Source of the DNA: Bisporella sp. PMI_857
Lineage: Eukaryota; Ascomycota; Leotiomycetes; Helotiales; Helotiaceae
Length of the DNA: 32,719 bases
Reading direction: 5' to 3'
Assembly (NCBI GenBank): GCA_021307315.1
Contig: JAJSPD010000180.1
Span: 1 to 32,719 of the forward strand
Part shown: positions 1 through 10,795 of the stretch, piece by piece
Layout of the letters: every line of letters begins with the position of its first letter
Numbering within the stretch: the first letter of the stretch is position 1
The notes under the pieces: model-generated
Database searches by the model: none
Told to the model about the DNA's origin: nothing
Seen by the model: only the letters and a program-made list of their open reading frames with translations
Program-made: the position numbers and the translations under genes

Positions 1-1232
1 CAAGATAAGGAAAGTGTAGCCGGACTTAAAGAAGCCAAGTTGAGCCACTTGAGAGACTAAAAAATGACTCTTTAATGCACCAAATGCATGCTTATTCTTG
101 CGTACCCTGCCATCTACACAGGGCATGCTCAGAAATGCTCAGCCACAACTCCGGCAAAATCAGCGGTAGCAGCTCAGGTTCAAGGCGGAAGTGGAAAGTG
201 CTCATGTTAACATTCTGACGTCGAATTGCTTGTTTTATGTTCACAATTACATACATAGCATTGAAAGAATCAGTGACAGCGATAGACCCTTGACACTAAA
301 CTCAAACATCCTGTTTCTTGTGGGCATCATGTTTCGATATATGTTAGTTACGTTTCGAAGCAGGACATGTTTAGTGACAGAAATCAAGATTAACTTTTAC
401 TATATAGTATGACAACAGATGCTTCCGGAGCCGTTATCGGTATCTTCTTCTTCAATATCTCCTGGATAAGGAATGAAAATGGGATAGTTCTGCTTTATAT
501 GATCTTTTGCTTATGTTTCATTCACGAAAGTGAGGTTCATTTACGTTACCTAATGCCGTAATTCACTCACTTCCTACATAGGATCGCCAATCATATGTAC
601 CATACTTATCCTGATGGCGCATTTACTATAAAAGAACATAACTTAACCGGTCCAATCCTTCAACATGATTGCTAATCACAAAAATCCTTCTATGAGATCC
701 GACTTGTGCTTCCTTTCATGATTTCTTTCTTCTCAGCTTCCGGATCTTGCGTGCTGTTTATCTTACATGCTTGTTGTTTCAGCCACTATAAGCCTGGAGA
801 TCGCAATCTTGGTGGAATAAACTTTAATCATAGAATTATGTGACGGCGGTGGGGGTGATGACAATGAATATATGTGGGACGAATGAGTAATATCCCTAAG
901 ATTTGAGAAGTGAGTCAGGCCATAAGTGTGTGTTCATGAACGACAATGGAAGTGATTTATGCAAAGTTACGCCAATATGAACATTCCATCACAATATACC
1001 CGACATTGAGAGTTGCATCACGATGGAGTATAGGCTTTGTTGTGGCGGATTTACTTGTGTATACAACAAAGTATGCTCCGACGTTAAACTATGTTGTATC
1101 TCAAGGTGCATCAAAGCTACCTTGAAGCATTAAATTTATGCTGTTGTCATGTTGTTGTCATTGCGACTTTCATTGTATTCATGACGTTAGTAATTAGACA
1201 TATCTCTTCTTATAATCGTTGAGTTTCTTCAA
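1..1232. other. gene-poor stretch
   Basis: No gene is supported here. The sequence is AT-rich with scattered short open frames; the longest is 73 codons at 191-412 on the plus strand and has no recognisable motif. A short open frame on the minus strand around 420-500 carries an acidic run (GDIEEEDTDN) and could be the tail of a lost exon, but nothing joins to it. It serves as the 3' flank of the F-box-like gene that follows. Confidence 0.5.
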
Positions 1233-2321
1233 TCAGAGTAATCTATGCCAACCTCTTCTCTTCAATGCCTCACCTCTATCACTCTCCTTTGCCAAACAAT
1301 CCCTCAAACGATACCTCACCAAATGCCTAAATTGTGCATCTCTTGGGAGATTCATGTTGAACGGGATGCGCTCTCCGCAAAGTCCCAAACCCCTGACCCG
1401 CGTTCTCTCTACTGGAACTTTATATCGTCCCATCATCCTCTGAAACTCACTCACCTGCCTTGCCCTCATCAGCAAATACACCTCCGTCCCTTCCCCAAAC
1501 ACCTTCTCAAACTCCATGAAAGTAGCCACCGGATCAGGAAAAATAGTGAAGGAGTAGCAATCCGGAGGTTTCGGATGTCGATCCAGCGTCTCGATCTCCA
1601 CCTCACTCAAATTCTTCGCTCCCTGCAATAACCTCACCAGTCCAGGAAGACTGTTACACGGCCCGGCAGTCATTTGCTGGGCGGCAGCGTTCCGCCTCAG
1701 CCCAATACGCCTCCTTGCCTCGAGGCCCAAACTCCTGCCGCTCCACAAATCAGCCATTGACCCCGTGACCGCATCCCTCACTTCCACATCCCGTCGCCTC
1801 AAATACTCCTCGAGCCAGGGATGCCGGCATGCCACGTCGGGGGTGATGGCAACCGCCTCGTCCGGCCTCAGCACCACCTCCTTGCAGAAAAGATTAACCT
1901 TCAACACCCGTGTTTCCTCGAGGATCCACGGTTTCCTCCGTAAGAAATCCAGGACCAGCGGTTCCCCGTCTAGACCGAGCAGGAAATCGCCGGTGATGCG
2001 CACGCGATGGATCTGGAGTTTCTGGTGAATACGTGTAAAGAGCTCGTCGTGAATCAGGCGGCTCGTCCAGAGCAGAGGGGGGACCGAGCTGAGGGACGGG
2101 TAGGTAGCGGATCCGTTGCTGATGCTGAGATCGAGGATCGGCGGCTTGGCTGGCTGGTAGTATTTACAATCCGTGGATACATTATGCGTGCGTTGTCTTT
2201 TTATGATAGATGGGATGAGGAGGTCGTAGATCATGAGTCGGATGTCGAAGGGGAGGTTGAGAAATGAAGTGGGTGGATGAGGCGCTTGGCATTTGGGTTC
2301 TGTACATGATGGTATCGCCAT
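1233..2321 (-). CDS. F-box/2EXR-like fungal protein
   Basis: A 362-residue single-exon protein. Near the N-terminus, after a short Ser/Pro-rich lead, lies FLNLPFDIRLMIYDLLI. This is the typical opening of the F-box-like/2EXR domain of fungal proteins, a hydrophobic helix of the LPxExRxxIY type. The rest includes a strand-rich middle (PLLWTSRLIHDELF is the usual second block, where residues are scored as 'returning' to a parent structure) and a basic C-terminal third. In the family, such proteins may act as adaptors of ubiquitin ligases or have unknown roles, so the function here is inferred. The first ATG in frame is at 2321; the open frame extends upstream only through non-ATG codons. The body is richer in G+C than its flanks, as expected of real coding sequence. 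No intron is needed. I cannot name a substrate or partner. Confidence 0.75.
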   Translation of the reverse strand: MAIPSCTEPKCQAPHPPTSFLNLPFDIRLMIYDLLIPSIIKRQRTHNVSTDCKYYQPAKPPILDLSISNGSATYPSLSSVPPLLWTSRLIHDELFTRIHQKLQIHRVRITGDFLLGLDGEPLVLDFLRRKPWILEETRVLKVNLFCKEVVLRPDEAVAITPDVACRHPWLEEYLRRRDVEVRDAVTGSMADLWSGRSLGLEARRRIGLRRNAAAQQMTAGPCNSLPGLVRLLQGAKNLSEVEIETLDRHPKPPDCYSFTIFPDPVATFMEFEKVFGEGTEVYLLMRARQVSEFQRMMGRYKVPVERTRVRGLGLCGERIPFNMNLPRDAQFRHLVRYRLRDCLAKESDRGEALKRRGWHRLL

Positions 2322-2814
2322 TGTGGTACTTGAAGAGCTTTCGGGGCTTGGGAGATGCTGGATGATCAATGGGATAGGTCAAACGTAATATCAAAATTAT
2401 CTGTGATGTCTACCTAGAAGTACTTCGCCACGTGGCGACCATACGGCGAGGATAGTGCCACCATGTAGGTCACAAGGCAGACTGCTACTGCCTGGTGCAA
2501 AGACGAATAACCACGAATAGTGGAACATTTAGTTGAACAATGACAGACCGAGGAGAACACCGAACCGAACCTAGACATCAGGGAACTATTTATAATCAAA
2601 TAAAAGCGGTGTAGAGGACAAATTCATGGGGTGGCCTCTCCGTCATTGTATAACTATTCACAAAACTGAAACCCTGGCCTGTTCTCAGGCTTATTCTATT
2701 TCATTAGATTGTTGTTGGGTATATTTTATCTCCTTAAAACGGTATTATACAGTATCTTACATAGCATACAATTTCCAGATCCAGCTAATGGCGACCCTGA
2801 GAATTCGCCATTGC
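2322..2814. other. intergenic, tail-to-head spacer
   Basis: The space between the start of the F-box-like gene and the stop of the BCS1 gene; both read leftward. It should contain the promoter of the former and the 3' end of the latter. Only chance open frames under 100 codons are present, and I saw no clear TATA box or repeat. Confidence 0.5.
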
Positions 2815-4280
2815 TCACGCTCGAGTTTTAACTCCAACAACAGGTTCGGGTTCATATCTGCGAGGAATCAAACCCTCAGCCATGGTAATTGCACCATCCA
2901 TGTTGTCTTTATTGAATAGGAACAGTCCTTGAATGGCAGCTGTGCTGGTATAAAGGTCGTTGCCGAAAAGTCCCAAATCCTCAAGTCGCTTCAAGAATCG
3001 TTCCCGTCCCCTACCATCGGTATCGATATCTCCATAGAACCGATCCCACATCCCGGCTGCTTGGTGACTTGTAGCTTGTCCAATTCGCACAGTCATATCG
3101 ACTCTTCCTGGCCTAATAAGAGCTTCGTCCAGGCGATCAATGTGATTCGTCGTAAGAAAGCAAATTCGCTCCTCTCCCGCTGCCACGCCATCCAGAGCAT
3201 TCAATAGCCCCGAAAAGGTGACACTTGACCCGCTATATCCATCTGCGTCCACCTGTCTCCGATTCCTGAATGCCGCATCCGCATCCTCAAGCAGCAAAAT
3301 CGTTCGAGCAGGCAATTTTGTCAGAAGAAGCGCCAACTTATCATCCGTCATCCCGCGTGTGCTCAGATTGATCATTGAGACCCCAAAATCTAGCTCGCCC
3401 GCCAGCGCTTGTATAAAAGAACTCTTGCCGGTACCTGGAGGGCCATAGAGTAGGTATCCTCTTCGGTAGGGTATTCCGCGATTCACGTACCAGTCTTGCA
3501 GCTTCAAGAAGTCCTTGACGTCATCCACAATTCTCTCCTTGACCCCATCATCTAATATTACGGAATGCAATGGCCGCTTCTTTCGTGGTTCTCCAAATTT
3601 GGTCCAACCAACTCCATCAACTGTGTACATGACTGTTTTCCCTTCCTGTGCTGAAGCCGCTAGACTGTGCGCTTCCATGAACACCTCCTCGAAAATTTCT
3701 CTATGAGCGTATAATGTTGTCAATGTTAAAGTTTCATGCGGTACTCCTGTGGTCATATTCGACGAACTCTGCTTTTCCCGGTTGACTGATATGAAGGCAT
3801 TTTTGTGCCGGACAATATATTTACCATAACCGGGTCGCCCGAAGAATCGTGCGCTTATTGGTCCCTCTCTCTCAAAAACCCTTCAGACAGAGGTTAGATT
3901 AGGAATTTGTAGAATGCTGAGGATATACCGACTTAGTGCTCATTTCCAGGTGGTGAAGACGGGTGAGACTTTTCGTGATGAAGCCATTTTGCGGCCGTGG
4001 AAGGGACAGCCATTTTAGTATCCATCTATGTCGCACTTAGCTAAAATGTTGTCATGCACCTCAGGCTTTTCGCGTACTCATATGAGGGATCTTGTTTTGG
4101 TATCTCGACATCAATGAGCAGTCTGCGCTTGATCAGTGATGCACCTCGAATAAGGCCTCTGCGCGCCAGAGCTGCAGCGGCTCCCAGGCCGGCCAGGCCA
4201 GCCCCACCTGCAAAGACTGGGTTGTCAAAGAGCACATCAAATGGGAGAAATGACGACGAGGTGGATGGTGATGTTGACAT
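2815..4280 (-). CDS. BCS1: mitochondrial chaperone Bcs1 (AAA ATPase)
   Basis: Bcs1 sits in the mitochondrial inner membrane and moves the folded Rieske iron-sulfur protein into complex III. The 453-residue product is read from three exons: 4280-4078, 4025-3933 and 3880-2815. The N-terminal part (DNPVFAGGAGLAGLGAAAAL, then RRGLIRGASLIKRRLL) is the transmembrane segment followed by the basic stretch that acts as an internal import signal. The Bcs1-specific domain follows (TRLHHLEMSTK, FFGRPGYGKYI, TGVPHETLTLTTLY). The AAA domain has Walker A GPPGTGKSS near residue 245, Walker B ILLLEDAD near 293, and sensor/arginine-finger region DRLDEALIRPGRVD. The tail STAAIQGLFLF is typical of the family. 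Intron 1 is ordinary (GTACGC..TAG). Intron 2 needs an unusual GTCGGT donor to keep frame. Length and motifs fit a true orthologue rather than one of the shorter Bcs1-like paralogues. Confidence 0.93.
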
Positions 4281-4403
4281 GCTTCATTATGGTCAAGTAT
4301 GCCCAACCCAAAAAAGAATTAAAAAAAAACCTACTAAAAAAACTGCCGGGCATTAAAAGCGATAAGTGGCGGGAATATTTACGGCGGGTACCAGTAGGGG
4401 TGA

Positions 4404-4418
4404 GGGGGGGGGGGGGGG
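4404..4418 (+). repeat. G15 homopolymer
   Basis: Fifteen consecutive G residues, read directly. It lies about 125 bases upstream of the BCS1 ATG. Long G runs are length-variable and can form quadruplexes; the exact length may be a sequencing or assembly artefact. Confidence 0.9.
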
Positions 4419-4877
4419 TCAAAAGCCCCGATCCCCCGGTGAGCAAAGGGTGTTATTTTTACAGTAGATATTTGTACTGTAGTATTTTACTGTACAGTAG
4501 TCTCCTGTAGTAGTAACCTGATTAAACCTTAGTCGACCCCACCTCACCAAACGGCCCTCTTCTCTTTCTGATCTTGCACCACCCTTTTTATCCATTTGTC
4601 AATATTTGGACATATTTATTAAAACAGACAAGTCGCCTGGACAGCCCTAGACAGCCCTAGATTAACCTCTATCGTTCGTTCATCATGCATGACTGGGACT
4701 CTTGCAGCAAGGGATAGCACCCACTACATCCCTATTGGGTCCATTGCATCCCATTGGGCCTCAATTCCACTTCCCTCCCCTCAGCCTAGTGGCTGCCCCC
4801 TCTCTTCTTCTCCTGTAATCAGGCACACCAGAGTCATGTCTGGATCAGCGAGGCTGGCGGAGTCGCGGCAACCGCCA

Positions 4878-4970
4878 TTGTGCAGTGTGGTGCAGTGGAC
4901 TGTGCAGCGTGCAGTGTGCAGCGTTCACGATGCATCATCATCATCATCATTTTATTATCATTATTATCGC
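4878..4970 (+). repeat. TGCAG repeat cluster and CAT/ATT microsatellite
   Basis: 4878-4925 carries repeated TGCAG units (tgcagtg, tgcagcg) at irregular spacing of about 8-12 bases. It is followed by six CAT units (4933-4950) and a degenerate TTA/TCAT trinucleotide tail to about 4970. No open frame of worth crosses it, so it is a simple-sequence tract in the hydrolase promoter region. Confidence 0.8.
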
Positions 4971-5418
4971 AAAGCGGTCAGCAGTTGAGAGAGATTGTGG
5001 GGTATAGCCTATCAATTAGCTCTCTCTGTCTGAATCGGCATCTTTTATCTCCCTTTGTCAACAGTTGCCCGCCAAAGTTCCACCCGGTGAACTCTGCTAA
5101 TTAGTTGTCTTTGTGGTTGCCCTGCATCATTGGCCGTTTCTTCCTGCGATGCCTATTTGCCACACTTCAGGTTGACCGAGATTTCTTTTTAAAGAAGATT
5201 AATTATTGTTCAATCGATAGTCCTGTATCCCCATTATTGGATCATCGGGTATATAATTGGAATTAACTTGCCTTTTCCTCATCAAAAATGTCGCTATTCC
5301 CAGCTTGAAAAGCTCTTCTGCCTGCTTCAGTTTTTACCGCTATGCAAAAACTGGCTCGGTCTTATACTTCACAAATGGAAGAATGATAACTATCAATTCC
5401 CTCCTCGATTTTTCTAAC

Positions 5419-6445
5419 ATGGAGCAACTTCAGATTGATCTGAATAGAGATCCTGCAGTGCAGTTGAGTTGCACATTTATAAAGGCTGCCCCGGGTGCTC
5501 CTCTTCGAACGCTTATCATCTTCCTTAATGGCGTCGACTGTCCTCAAAGCTCGTGGTATCCGCTCATGAGCCTCATATCTCAACAGAGTGCCTCCAGGAA
5601 CTCCCCACCTATTCTGATGTACGACCGAGTAGGGCAAGGCAAGAGTTCTTCCGGTAACAGTGGGAAGAGGGATGTCCTCGATGCTGTTTATGATCTGCGT
5701 GGTCTGATAGAGAAGATCGGAGAGATGAGGCTAGGCGTGTCGCGAGAAGAGGTCAACGCGTTACGGCTTTGCATTGTAGCAAGTTCTGTTGGGTGTCATA
5801 TTGCAAGACTATATGCACAAACGTTCCCCAAGACAGTTGGTGGCCTCCTACTTCTCGACCCCATCATCGCGGATAAAGATATCCTGTCTCTTTTCCCAAA
5901 CCCTATTGCACCTGGCTACAACAAAAGTACCTTGCCTGGGGGCATTAGCTGCGGCATACTTGAACAGACGAGAAGGAAACTAGAATCTGCATACCATCCC
6001 ATGGGCTTGAATCGAGAAGGGCTGTGGTTAGGAAATATTCAGAAATACTTTCCATTATCTCATCTCCCTAAGCTTGTTGGCCCTAAACCAAATACTCCAT
6101 GCATCACGGTCATTTTGCACAACCCCGAAATTTTCGCACGTCAGATGAAAGAAGTAAGCCAAAGTACCCTTCAGCATATCTTAATAGCTAACACTTTCTT
6201 AGGCTACCAGTGTAGATGAGACTTTGATCCGCACCTATTTAATTCCAGCATGGCACCAAAATGGTGGTGCTTTACTTAACATTACTGCGGAACACCTCAG
6301 GCGTGGTCCAATAACTGCTGAAGGCTCTGGTCATCTCGTACATTTAGATGACCCACGACTTGTCGTCAACGAGATGGGATTGCTTCTCGGTAAACTCAGG
6401 CAGAGCGTTTTTAGCTTCCTTAAGACAGGCAATACAACACCATAA
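5419..6445 (+). CDS. alpha/beta hydrolase
   Basis: A 325-residue protein of two exons, 5419-6153 and 6203-6445, joined over a 49-base intron (GTAAGC..TTAG, with a GCTAAC branch site) that keeps the frame exactly. It has the alpha/beta-hydrolase order: an oxyanion-side strand LIIFLNGVDCPQSSW near residues 32-46, ILMYDRVGQGKSS near 68, the nucleophile elbow IVASSVGCHIAR near 118 (the second Ser of ASSVG is the likely nucleophile), LLLLDPI after it, and the C-terminal histidine block EGSGHLVHLDDP. The last block is only in frame after splicing. The ATG at 5419 has a better context (aacATGg) than the in-frame ATG at 5383; the frame is open further up but only through leader-like sequence. Substrate is unknown; no signal peptide is seen from the chosen start, so a soluble cytosolic enzyme is likely. 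Confidence 0.82.
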
Positions 6446-6991
6446 TTTAGAACATATTCTCTCGGTTATTGTGCGGCGCATGGTATTCTTTGTCAAGAGT
6501 TATTAGAGAATATGTCCTTGCTTGCCCTTCAAGGTTGCACAGGCAGCGACCTTAGAAATGCGAGAATCTCTCATGTAGTATTGAAGCCATTACTCACAAC
6601 TCCAAAAAAAAGTTTCAAAATAAATATTTTGACATGAGCGTCAGCAATTTCTGAACCCCTTGCACATTACCTAATGGGGCATGTGGTGGAGACGATTCTA
6701 CTGCAAGTCACTGGCTGTCCAATAAAACTTCATATATTACCATCGCCTACTGTACCTCTATTGCGCGATATGGCAGAAGGGCAAGTGTATTTTTAAATCC
6801 GCATCATCAGCATGAATGAACAGTAATGAAATGCTACTCGCCTGACGATATTATCTAATACTTCACGAATCAAGGCCTCAGTAGGTATCTTGCCAATTAC
6901 ATCAAGTTTGTGTAGAAAAGCCGCCACTCTTCACGCTACAGAATCAAGCAAGCATTCGGCAACGGCAGGTCGAACCAAATGCAGAAATGCA
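6446..6991. other. intergenic, no gene seen
   Basis: AT-rich 3' flank of the hydrolase gene and 3' flank of the dehydrogenase relic. No open frame with recognisable content, no repeat. Confidence 0.5.
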
Positions 6992-7935
6992 TCACCAAGC
7001 ATGATCCACTCCATTTATACCTGCTCTCCAATGGCCCCACCATTCTCCGCACCCTTGGACGAGAATATTCCTGTTCACCTTGGTTTCCGCCTCCTTGGCG
7101 ATCTTCAGGACCCCCTTTGCGCCATTCCCCACGCGTAGATCTACCTTGATCCCCCACCTGCCAGCTCTATCTTTATTTTCCCCAGGCTCTGCATGTAAAT
7201 ACAGGAACGAACCCTCATCTTCTCAGCCCGTTCGACCATAGAGCGGTCAGCATATGCGCGCTCGTGCTGCTGATTTTATATGCCGGATATGGTACGAATG
7301 TGAGGGGGCGATCTTGCGCGGTGGTGAGCTGGCCCAGGAGAAGAGGAGAAAGTTTGTATATATATGGCTTTTCTGCGGCGGAGAAGAGGGGAGGAAGCCG
7401 CGGATTACCTCGTGCCGACGAAGTTTGTCGAGAACGCTTCTCGCGGAAAGTACTTGTCTTCGATATTTGAGCAAGCGCCCGGCTCTCGGGTTGCTGCGAC
7501 GTAGATGAGGTAATCTAGTCCGACGCTATTGAGGTCGGTTGTCACTTCCGAGGTGGCTGATCTGATGCTTGCTGTGGGATCAACGTCGAACATGGTGTAT
7601 TTTTCATGGCGGCTCGAGTCAGTGATATGGCTTGGAGGGTGACGCTTGGTGTTCATGAATGGGAGGTTGTTTTACTTTATGGGATGGGGTGGTAGCGAGT
7701 TCTTTTAAGGTGAGACTTAGCCTTAAAGCTGTGGATAGAAGATAAGTAGCGTTTTGTACTGAGCAGATTGAAATAAATAGTGAAAAATATGACAATGGAA
7801 GCTTGTATAGAGAAATTATTAGAGTATAAGATTTACTCTTATGTTGAGCCCCAATATTCCGGACAGTATTGCTGATGATGTTCTTGCTAAACTCCCTGTA
7901 ATCCCGACAGCATCCGACAAAGCCAATCAATATTA
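6992..7935 (-). pseudogene. short-chain dehydrogenase/reductase relic
   Basis: Fragments in all three minus-strand frames follow the order of a classical SDR (NAD(P)-binding Rossmann fold). They are: a possible glycine-rich start with GCCRDYREF near 7910; LDVDP-like MFDVDPTASIRSATSEV near 7590; GLDYLIYVAATREPG near 7520, the counterpart of LDVLVNNAG; NFVGT near 7410; then FVPYPAYKISSTSAHMLTAL near 7270, which keeps the catalytic Y-x3-K; then GIKVDLRVGNGAKGVLKIAK near 7110, the PGW-KTDL region; and an end at NGVDHAW. Stops and frameshifts separate the blocks and no set of introns I tried restores one frame, so this is a dead gene. An AT-rich insertion may split the N-terminal part (about 7700-7850). 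The match to the family is from motif order only. Confidence 0.62.
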
Positions 7936-8370
7936 TTTATCCATGATACCCTGTATTGGGATACGTTGTTAACGTGAAACTTTATAGATAATGGTTGAAG
8001 TGATCTGTGGAGGAAAAGAGCCAATATGGAGGTTGACAAGGACCGGTGACTGAGCAGATACGGTAGGCGCTAACCAATTTAGTACTAGCTAAGCTGAACC
8101 ACATCTTACATATTACCAGCGGCCTCACGTCCATTCCTTTCTGTCATCTTCTCACAACGAGCAGCAAGATTTCACTGGCATGATTAGTATATTTTCTTCC
8201 TTATGAATTAATAACAAACTCAAGCGTACCCTCACCCAGCCCCGGAAGTGATCCGGTCTCGATTATTGAAAACGCTTGGCAGGCCAACTCCCAGTTGTAA
8301 GCCATTTTTGGTACGCAATCTATGATACTATATGACTTATCAGGAGCAAGCTTAGAATTAGGCCTACGGC
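7936..8370. other. promoter-side spacer of the HET gene
   Basis: No gene seen. It is the 5' flank of the HET gene that starts at 8371 and of the dehydrogenase relic reading away from it. No clear TATA box or repeat was recognised. Confidence 0.45.
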
Positions 8371-10414
8371 ATGCTATGTGATGAGTGCGTGAGATTCTTT
8401 AATTCACCATGGCGGAAGAAATTCAGCAAGAAAGAATATTTCTCAGAGAACAACCTATACGAACCAGAGATTTTAAAGCGGTCTTCTTGTGAATTTTGTA
8501 CTTTTCTGGCTGCCTGCTCAACAAAAAGTGTCACCCTCTCCATGAGAGACGAGTTCTTATCAAGTGCTAAACAATATAAGATATATCTGTTTGGACGCCC
8601 TGATATTCTGGAACATAACCTTCGGATTCTCAATTTAGACGACAAAAAGAAGGGTGCCACGGTTGATCTGAAGTTGAGTCGTATGTCCGGTACGTCCAAA
8701 GAACATGGCAAAAGAGATGCATCTCGACTTAACTATCGCTTTAGACTTAACTAAATTCGGTGTCATTCCCCAAACTGTTTCGACAACAAATACGAGGCCA
8801 GAAAGCTCGCTGCCTAGAATTCATGCATGGTTGAATCAATGCAACGCCCACCACGAATTTTGTGGACAGCTACGTCACGGAAAAGATGCAATATGGCATC
8901 CCAAACGGCTGGTGGATGTATCCCAAGAGTTGCCTCGACTGGAAGACGACCCTAAACAGCTTGCGGGGGCCAAGTACACTACCTTGAGTTATTGCTGGGG
9001 CCCTGATCCTCGATTTGAGAAGCTTCAGCAGAGTAACTATGATAACTTTAAAAATATAATTATTTTCTCAAACCTACCAAGGACTTTACAAGACGCAGTC
9101 GTGTTTACCCGATCACTCAATATTCAATACGTGTGGGTTGACGCTTTGTGTATCATTCAAGACTCCACTGGCAACGAGGACTGGCTTCGGGAGTCTTTGA
9201 CGATGTCACAGGTTTATGGCCACTCTTATCTCAATATGGCCGCATCATCCTCTGCCACTGCCGATGATGGCTTATTCCGAGAAAGGAACCCGGTTGCATT
9301 GAATGGTATCTCAGTGAAGTCACCTGACCATCCCAACGAGGAGTACTTTATCGCGCAAGAAAAGCACTGGTTCCATGACTTTCAATTTCAACCTTTGAAT
9401 TTGCGCGCATGGGCGCTTCAGGAGCGACGTCTTTCGTCAAGAACTATTCATTTCAGTGAGGATCAAATCTACTGGGAGTGTTCTCAGCTCTGCGCCTCTG
9501 AAACATTTCCGGATGGAAAGCCCTGGGATTTGCAGTGGTCTCACAGGCAGAAACAAATAACCAAGGCTCGAGAGAATGCAGAATCTAATGATCGATTTGA
9601 GGCTTGGTGGTGGCTGGTCTGGGAATATTCTAAAGGTTCACTGACTCAAAAGAGCGATCGGTTAGTAGCAATCGCAGGACTGGCAAAAAGCTTTGCTACC
9701 TCCAAAGATCAATATTTTGCTGGACACTGGCGTAATGACATGCCGCACGGCTTGACCTGGCACGCATCTGAAGCATCTCGGGGGTTTAAAAAGACAGATC
9801 TCGCACCTACGTGGAGTTGGGCTAGCATACCTGACGGCAAAACAGTTTGTCGACCATCGAAGAGGAGCCTTTATTCTCGAGTAGATATCCTAGATATCAA
9901 GTCAGAAACTATAGGCGACCAATTTGGCCCCGTTACTGGTGGACTTCTACGGTTACGCGGCTGCATGTTTAAGGCCACCGTCTCGCTTGCGCCACCAGAA
10001 ATAGTGGATATTTTCATGCGAAAGTATACATTGAGGTTCAGTTCCAATGGATTGATGATAAAATTCGTAAGGCTCGACTTCGACGACGATGACGACGCAA
10101 TTTGTGAGGGGCAAATTGTCTTCTGCATGGAGATGGAAGGGGAAATAGATTGCAAGCCAAAGGGTTGGATACCCGTTAGACCTTATGTTACGGGACTCTT
10201 GCTTAGCCCTACCGGTCGAATGAATGGCGAGTTCAAACGCGTTGGATGCTACAGATGTGAGCTCCCTTATAGCCCTAATAGAAAGCTAAAGAAGGTATAC
10301 TATTATTTGCGAGACTATGCAAGAATGCATGCGGCATTTCGTCATAATAACATTTCACCTGAGTACTACGAGGAGAAGGACAACAAGAATCGATACACCA
10401 TTTGCATCGTGTAA
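8371..10414 (+). CDS. HET-domain heterokaryon incompatibility protein
   Basis: HET proteins trigger cell death when unlike fungal strains fuse; the HET domain is a distant TIR-like signalling fold. The 659-residue product comes from exons 8371-8680 and 8745-10414, joined over a 64-base intron (GTATGT donor, CTTAAC branch, TTTAG acceptor) that restores the frame between two overlapping open frames. The N-terminus has a Cys-rich lead (MLCDECVRFF, then SCEFCTFLAAC) often seen before HET domains. The HET domain has motif 1 YTTLSYCWG near residue 181, motif 2 YVWVDALCIIQDS near 232, and the third block LRAWALQERRLSSRTIHF. After it, LAPTWSWASIPDG is the usual post-HET WSWAS signature. An Asp run (FDDDDD) lies in the C-terminal third. 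No stop or frameshift is present, so it is probably active. What it recognises cannot be told from the sequence. Confidence 0.92.
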
Positions 10415-10469
10415 GCGACCAGTAGGGATACGGTCTTGGCTAAAGATAGAAGAAGCAAATGTGAACCAT

Positions 10470-10795
10470 CTGGCATTTATACTCTCGTACACTATCAACG
10501 TTGCAAGTTTGTATGCATCTAAATCCCAGTATTCGCCACGTGATATACAACAAAGGTGGGCATGTAATCGATATAATATAGGGCTTACCTGTAAATTTCT
10601 AAATTTATACATACATGTGACAGGTTCTCTCTCCAATAGCATTGGAACAGTCTTCAGAAACACAACACCTACGAACAATTTATGTAGCCGGAGCCCGAAA
10701 CTTACTTGTTGGTTTTATTGTAGACCTCAACCTTTCCATCAAATCCTTAATTTTGCTTCCTATCATCCTCAACTTCGATTATTATTAAACTAAAT
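10470..10795 (+). repeat. diverged dispersed repeat, copy 1
   Basis: Begins about 55 bases after the HET stop. From 10615 on it aligns with 14725-14890: shared runs include tgtgacagg, tttattgt(ag/gg)(a/g)cctcaac and ttaacttc/tcaacttc followed by attatt. Many differences are C/T or A/G exchanges. The upstream part (tggcattta..atcaacg) also resembles 14655-14690, with a gap. It has no long open frame and no terminal repeats that I can see. Confidence 0.6.

Larger units (their letters stand above)
4281..5418. other. divergent intergenic region, low complexity
   Basis: A 1.1-kb spacer between the divergent BCS1 and hydrolase genes, so it should hold both promoters. It contains an oligo-A run near 4320, a G15 tract, a cluster of ACTGTA/TACAGT units at about 4460-4515, two tandem copies of CAGCCCTAGA near 4640, TGCAG repeats and CAT repeats. 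A TATA-like element (TATATAAT) lies at 5250-5257, about 160 bases before the chosen hydrolase ATG. Open frames crossing it are chance. Confidence 0.5.

Noticed and set aside
1245..2267. Plus-strand open frames of 86-128 codons over the F-box-like gene
   Set aside because: They lie antisense to a gene with a recognisable domain and have no motif of their own; typical shadows of G+C-rich coding sequence.
5257..5418. Longer start for the alpha/beta hydrolase
   Set aside because: The extension begins at TTG; the first residues lack family similarity and the TATA-like element overlaps it. ATG 5419 has the better context.
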